From Calditrichota bacterium (GTDB lineage: Bacteria; Zhuqueibacterota; Zhuqueibacteria; Thermofontimicrobiales; Thermofontimicrobiaceae): DNA of 43,553 bases. Each line of letters opens with the position of its first letter. The first letter of the stretch is position 1. The position numbers and the translations under genes were made by a program. Where the stretch lies: contig JAADFU010000188.1 in NCBI GenBank assembly GCA_013152715.1, forward strand, positions 1 through 43,553. Direction: 5' to 3'. Positions 40,188-43,553 of the stretch are shown one piece after another. A model generated the notes under the pieces. It had not been told where the DNA came from. It worked only from the letters and a program-made list of their open reading frames with translations, and searched no databases.

Positions 40188-41342
40188 ATGATTGAATATA
40201 AAAAAATACACCTGCCGCTTTCTTCGCCGCTAAATCCCGAAGAAAAAAGTTATCTTCAGGAAATAAACCGGAATTTCAAACCCAAAGAAATGAAAGTGGA
40301 ATTTTCCGGTGAGGGGATTACTATTTTCCTGCGGGAAATTGATTTGAATAAATTACATCAATTGGAACAAGACGTTCGGGCGCGCTATCAGTTGGATGAG
40401 CAGAAAAATTGGCTTAAAAAAATCATTCAACGAATCGAACGCATTGGCAGCTACGGCATTCACGCCGGGCGGAGAAATTTTGTCGATTACAACAAAGAAA
40501 GAAAAGTCAAAAACAGGGCGAAAAAAGAAGAGCAACGCAGCCAGTATTTTTACGCTCGTGGCCATCAATTCTCCGGAAAAAACAATGACTTCCCTGAAGA
40601 ATTCACGGATCGCATCATCTGCGGCGACAGCGAAAAAGTGCTGGCGCAACTACCGGACAATTGCGTGGACCTGATTTTCACGTCGCCGCCGTACAACTTC
40701 GGACTGGATTACGAGCAAAGCCAGGACGATCATTTCTGGGAAAATTATTTTGACACACTTTTTCGCATTTTCGACCAATGCATTCGCGTGCTGAAATTCG
40801 GCGGCAGAATTGTCGTCAATATTCAACCGCTATTTTCCGATTACATTCCCAGCCATCACATCATCAGTAATTTTTTTCTCAATAAAAAATTAATCTGGAA
40901 AGGCGAAATTCTCTGGGAAAAAAACAACTACAACTGCAAATACACCTCGTGGGGAAGCTGGAAAAGTCCGAGCAGCCCCTATTTGAAATACACCTGGGAA
41001 TTTCTGGAAATTTTCAGCAAGGGTGACTTGAAAAAATCTGGCGACAAAGAAAATATCGACATCACGGCAGACGATTTCAAAAAATGGGTTGTGGCAAAAT
41101 GGTCTATTTCGCCGGAACGAAAAATGAAATCTTACGGCCATCCCGCCATGTTTCCGGAGGAACTCGTCAAAAGAGTGCTGCAACTTTTTAGCTACAAAAA
41201 TGACGTTATCCTCGACCCCTTCAACGGCGTGGGCACGACCACCTACGTGGCATTTTCATTTGCGCGCCGCTATCTGGGGATCGACATTTCCGAAGAGTAC
41301 TGCCGGAAAGCGGAACAGCGCATTGCGGCGAAATTGTTGTGA
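40188..41342 (+). CDS. Beta-class DNA methyltransferase (N4-cytosine/N6-adenine)
   Basis: A 384-residue DNA methyltransferase. Catalytic motif IV is FTSPPYNFG at 164-172; Ser-Pro-Pro-Tyr is more common in N4-cytosine enzymes, but N6-adenine cannot be excluded. The SAM-binding motif I DPFNGVGTTTYVA comes near the C-terminus, the beta-class order, with YLGIDISEEYCRKAEQR after it. The N-terminal 130 residues are helical and charged and may contact DNA or bind partners. The start is uncertain: a TTG at 40173 reads through, but the promoter position favours ATG 40188. It opens the plus-strand block. No ordinary restriction gene is adjacent; a nuclease-like protein is encoded 1.2 kb downstream. Confidence 0.9.
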   Translation: MIEYKKIHLPLSSPLNPEEKSYLQEINRNFKPKEMKVEFSGEGITIFLREIDLNKLHQLEQDVRARYQLDEQKNWLKKIIQRIERIGSYGIHAGRRNFVDYNKERKVKNRAKKEEQRSQYFYARGHQFSGKNNDFPEEFTDRIICGDSEKVLAQLPDNCVDLIFTSPPYNFGLDYEQSQDDHFWENYFDTLFRIFDQCIRVLKFGGRIVVNIQPLFSDYIPSHHIISNFFLNKKLIWKGEILWEKNNYNCKYTSWGSWKSPSSPYLKYTWEFLEIFSKGDLKKSGDKENIDITADDFKKWVVAKWSISPERKMKSYGHPAMFPEELVKRVLQLFSYKNDVILDPFNGVGTTTYVAFSFARRYLGIDISEEYCRKAEQRIAAKLL

Positions 41343-41370
41343 ACGTACTCACTCACTCGAAAGGAAAATT

Positions 41371-41853
41371 ATGAAGCGAAATTTTTCTTTTCTCATCGTT
41401 TTGCTTCTCGCCCAATTTTCATTCGCTGCTGCGAAAAATAACGTCTCCGATTCATTGGTCGGAACCTGGCAGGGAAGATGCAAAATCTATCTTCCCATCA
41501 GCAAAATTCCGAAGTTGGCGAACGCGAAAGACACGGTAAACGTAAAAATTACCATTCACAAAGACGGTTCTGTTCAGGGAAAAGTCGGCGATACGGAAAT
41601 GATGAATTGCCGCTTCGGCAAAAATCGCGGTTGGTTCGGGCGCTGGCTAAACATCAAAACCGATTTTATCATCAAAGGCGGCTATTTGAAAGGTTCGCTT
41701 TACAAAGGAGACTCCGTTCAGGTCAAAACTTTCACCCTGCCGTTCAACATCATCGACGGCAAAATGCGCGGCTCGGTGATGCGAACGTTTAAATGGAAAT
41801 ATCCTTTTCCGCTGGTAAAAATTTTGCTCTCACTTTCAGAGAATTCAAAATAA
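41371..41853 (+). CDS. Small exported protein of unknown function
   Basis: A 160-residue protein with a signal peptide (FSFLIVLLLAQFSFAAA, cleaved about residue 20). The rest is beta-rich: DSLVGTWQGRCKIYLP, VNVKITIHKDGSVQGKVG, NCRFGKNRGWFGRWLNIKTD, and a hydrophobic C-terminal end. The GTWQG start and G.V.G strands recall small lipocalin-like or DUF-type periplasmic proteins, but I do not recognise the family. AAGGAAAATT before ATG 41371 is a good Shine-Dalgarno sequence; a longer reading would run in a frame overlapping the methyltransferase. It lies 28 bases after that gene. Confidence 0.75.
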   Translation: MKRNFSFLIVLLLAQFSFAAAKNNVSDSLVGTWQGRCKIYLPISKIPKLANAKDTVNVKITIHKDGSVQGKVGDTEMMNCRFGKNRGWFGRWLNIKTDFIIKGGYLKGSLYKGDSVQVKTFTLPFNIIDGKMRGSVMRTFKWKYPFPLVKILLSLSENSK

Positions 41854-41894
41854 TTCGATAAAATTTCTCCGTTGAATCAAAGGTTGTCGAACGA

Positions 41895-42395
41895 ATGAAT
41901 ATTTTTAAGCGTAAATATCAGACTTCAACACAAAAATTCCGCGCCGGAGTCGGGGCGATAATTGTAAACGCAAACGGCCGTGTTTTCGCGGGCAAAAGAA
42001 AAGGAGCAGTCCCAGCCTGGCAATTTCCGCAAGGCGGCATTCTCATCGGAGAGATGCCTCAGGCTGCTGTTTATCGAGAAATCGAGGAAGAAACCGGCAT
42101 TAAACCGGAATCTCTTGAGCTCATCGCGCAAAATGAGGATTTGTTAGCCTACGAACTGCCGCCGGAATTGCGTTCGGAGCTTGTACGCGGCCAGATACAC
42201 TACTGGTTTTTGTTCCGCTTCATTGATTCCGATGACAAAATCACCCTCGGCGATCAGGTTGAATTTGAGAATTGGCAGTGGATGGAATTCGACGATATTC
42301 TGTCCCAAATCGTTTCATTCAAAAAGCGGGTTTATGAGCAATTGAAGACTTTTTTCGAACAACATGTTCATCGAGGGCTCCGTGGCTTTGTGTGA
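41895..42395 (+). CDS. Nudix hydrolase, RNA pyrophosphohydrolase (RppH)-like
   Basis: A 166-residue Nudix protein. The Nudix box GGILIGEMPQAAVYREIEEE-TGI at 47-69 has all metal-binding Glu residues; PAWQFPQGG before it and VEFENWQWMEFDDI after it fit RppH, which removes pyrophosphate from 5' triphosphorylated RNA. The strand AYELPPELRSELVRGQIHYW also matches that family. The last residues (HRGLRGFV, then stop) are encoded by the cacaaag/ctttgtg repeat that runs on downstream, so the C-terminus is probably a recent, repeat-derived end. AAGG lies 10 bases before the ATG. It may share a transcript with the genes on either side. Confidence 0.85.
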   Translation: MNIFKRKYQTSTQKFRAGVGAIIVNANGRVFAGKRKGAVPAWQFPQGGILIGEMPQAAVYREIEEETGIKPESLELIAQNEDLLAYELPPELRSELVRGQIHYWFLFRFIDSDDKITLGDQVEFENWQWMEFDDILSQIVSFKKRVYEQLKTFFEQHVHRGLRGFV

Positions 42396-42512
42396 AGCAA
42401 AAAAACTCACACGAAGCCGCAAAGGCACAAAGGGTATTAAAATAAAGAGACAAAAAATTCACCGAGAAAATAAAAAAAGTTTTTTCTCTGTGGCTCCGTG
42501 CCTTTGTGTGAG
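42376..42512. repeat. cacaaag/ctttgtg repeat, copies 3-5
   Basis: CTCCGTGGCTTTGTGTGAAG (42379-42398), ACACGAAGCCGCAAAGGCACAAAGG (42410 onward) and CTGTGGCTCCGTGCC-TTTGTGTGAG (42488-42512) are related words in alternating directions, able to pair as a large imperfect hairpin. They lie between the Nudix gene, whose 3' end they form, and the nuclease-like gene. Confidence 0.7.
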
Positions 42513-42539
42513 AATAACTTTTTTTCCGCTGATAACGTT

Positions 42540-43079
42540 ATGTTCACCGTAAAAGTCCCAGACAAAATTATTCTTTACTGCAAAAATCTTCTCAAGAAGC
42601 ACAACTTCGGCAACCGCGGCGTTGCCGACGGCAGTCGGGAAGAACAGCTCACCGGTTTAATCGGTCAGTGCATGATACAAAAATTGTTCAACCAGCCACT
42701 GGTCACCGGCGCGCACGGCAGCGATGACGGCGAAGACTTTCGCTTTGCCGACAAAATCATCGATGTCAAAACCATGGGCCGAGAAACCGATGTGCGCCAC
42801 TATTACGTGAACAATTTCATCGGATTGCAAAAAGATTTCCACACCGACGTTTACATCTTTTGCAGTCTCAACAAAAAAACGAACGCGCTCACAATCTGCG
42901 GCTGGGTGACAAAATCTCAACTTTTCCAACGCGCCTCGTTCTACAAAAAAGGCGCCAAACGCTACCGCTCCGACGGCACCTTTTTCCGCACCAAAGCCGA
43001 CCTGTACGAAATCAAAAATACGGATCTCAATCAGGCGAATTCATTGGAAGAATTGAAACAGGGAATTTTTTATTGTTAG
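42540..43079 (+). CDS. PD-(D/E)XK nuclease-like protein
   Basis: A 179-residue protein with a probable PD-(D/E)XK core: Glu35 in GSREEQLTGLIGQCMIQKLF, Asp66 in DDGEDFRFA and the D-V-K triad IDVKTMG at Asp75/Lys77. The later YVNNFIGLQKDFHTDVYIFC, ICGWVTKSQLF and RYRSDGTFFRTKADLYEIKN form the rest of a compact domain. Small proteins of this kind occur in phages and plasmids and look like DNA nucleases, but I recognise no named family. The start at 42540 lacks a visible Shine-Dalgarno sequence; a longer frame from 42498 lies in repeat sequence. It could be a restriction partner of the methyltransferase 1.2 kb upstream, by inference only. Confidence 0.72.
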   Translation: MFTVKVPDKIILYCKNLLKKHNFGNRGVADGSREEQLTGLIGQCMIQKLFNQPLVTGAHGSDDGEDFRFADKIIDVKTMGRETDVRHYYVNNFIGLQKDFHTDVYIFCSLNKKTNALTICGWVTKSQLFQRASFYKKGAKRYRSDGTFFRTKADLYEIKNTDLNQANSLEELKQGIFYC

Positions 43080-43132
43080 CAAAGGATGTCGATAATGCGC
43101 AATTACTTTTCCCGATTTTTGTGATTTTCTGC

Positions 43133-43161
43133 TTGACAACTTCAGGCTTTTTTTGTATAAT
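43133..43161 (+). promoter_or_regulatory. Perfect consensus sigma-70 promoter
   Basis: TTGACA (43133-43138) and TATAAT (43156-43161) are exactly 17 bases apart, the full consensus. Transcription should start near 43168. No long frame follows; see the adjacent entry. Confidence 0.75.
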
Positions 43162-43553
43162 TAAAACAGCGCTATCGATACGAATTATAAAAAACAAGAT
43201 AAAGAGAAATCTAAAATGAGCATAGCCTAATATTTTCTAATATTGGAAAAACATGTCTATATTTAGAAAAATTTCCAAAATTCGTGGACTTATAAACTAA
43301 TATGTTAGTTGCTTTACCAGCTTTTCCGACACGCTTCGTCGGTTATTGTTGAACAGTTGTTTGCAAATTATCGGCACTATTATTGATTTGCTGCCAAAAA
43401 TTAGGTGGTTAAAATAAAAAATCAGCTTATTCACCCTATTTCCTACCCTTTTCAATTTATCCAATTCATGAAAAGCTAATTGCTGACTTAATATTTGAAA
43501 AAAACAATTATTTATCTTTTTTATGTTAGCGGATTTTATCGTCGAATTGAACG
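43162..43553 (+). other. Region behind the strong promoter, no gene recognised
   Basis: The 392 bases to the right edge contain only short frames: a 4-codon one at 43216 and a 15-codon basic one (ATG at 43253, GGAAAAAC before it). Small palindromes occur (AACTAATATGTTAGTT near 43298; CCGAC-ACGCTTC-GTCGG near 43328). It could encode a small RNA or be the leader of a gene beyond the edge. Confidence 0.4.

Noticed and set aside
43290-43553. attC-like or integron-type sites (GTTAG words and small palindromes)
   Set aside because: The 7-base core consensus GTTRRRY is not met by these words, and no integrase or cassette array is visible.

Overview
This window reads as a chromosomal stretch (probably from a metagenome-assembled genome) of an anaerobic, Gram-negative bacterium of the FCB side of the tree, most like the Calditrichota/KSB1-type lineages. 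The clues are C-terminal type IX secretion (Por) sorting domains on three proteins, a PorV/PorQ-family outer-membrane protein next to a TonB-dependent receptor but no SusD, corrinoid/UROD-type methyltransferase genes, and many dispersed imperfect palindromes between genes. The lineage is inferred, not proven. Almost everything from the left edge to about 39.96 kb is on the minus strand; only 40.2-43.1 kb is on the plus strand.

Region by region, in minus-strand transcription order from the right. At 39.4-38.3 kb are a TlpA/ResA-like thioredoxin and a UROD-family protein, then a CAT-anticodon tRNA with its own promoter and a strong terminator (38.1-37.9 kb). A Fic protein (37.6-36.5 kb) is bracketed on both sides by inverted pairs of a TTCGGAAA-type motif. 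A near-consensus promoter at 35.94-35.97 kb starts a chemotaxis operon: STAS, CheY, CheA, MCP, CheW, CheR, CheB, a frameshifted and internally deleted histidine kinase remnant, and CheD (35.9-27.45 kb). Next comes a PocR-AraC regulator with a binding-site-like motif before its own gene and before the following corrinoid protein gene. Behind the corrinoid gene are a DUF4185/T9SS protein and a GH106-like lipoprotein (27.3-20.5 kb).

At 20.4-11.9 kb lie a HAD phosphatase, a TonB-dependent receptor, a T9SS-sorted protein, a PorV/PorQ-family protein and a small T9SS-sorted protein that shares a module with the DUF4185 protein. At 11.7-0 kb come a GH38-like protein whose usual catalytic Asp is Thr, a second DUF4185 protein, two ABC exporters plus a membrane-anchored partner, a PfkB sugar kinase, one complete UROD-family gene and the start of another cut by the window edge. 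The plus-strand block holds a beta-class DNA methyltransferase, a small secreted protein, a Nudix hydrolase and a PD-(D/E)XK-like protein, followed by a perfect consensus promoter that leads into no recognisable gene.

Taken together, the left two thirds look like a glycan-use region (surface receptor, secreted proteins, glycosidases, sugar kinase) interleaved with one-carbon corrinoid chemistry. A tempting but unproven reading is use of O-methylated glycans or glycosides. The chemotaxis operon may steer the cell, but no flagellar or pilus genes are in view.
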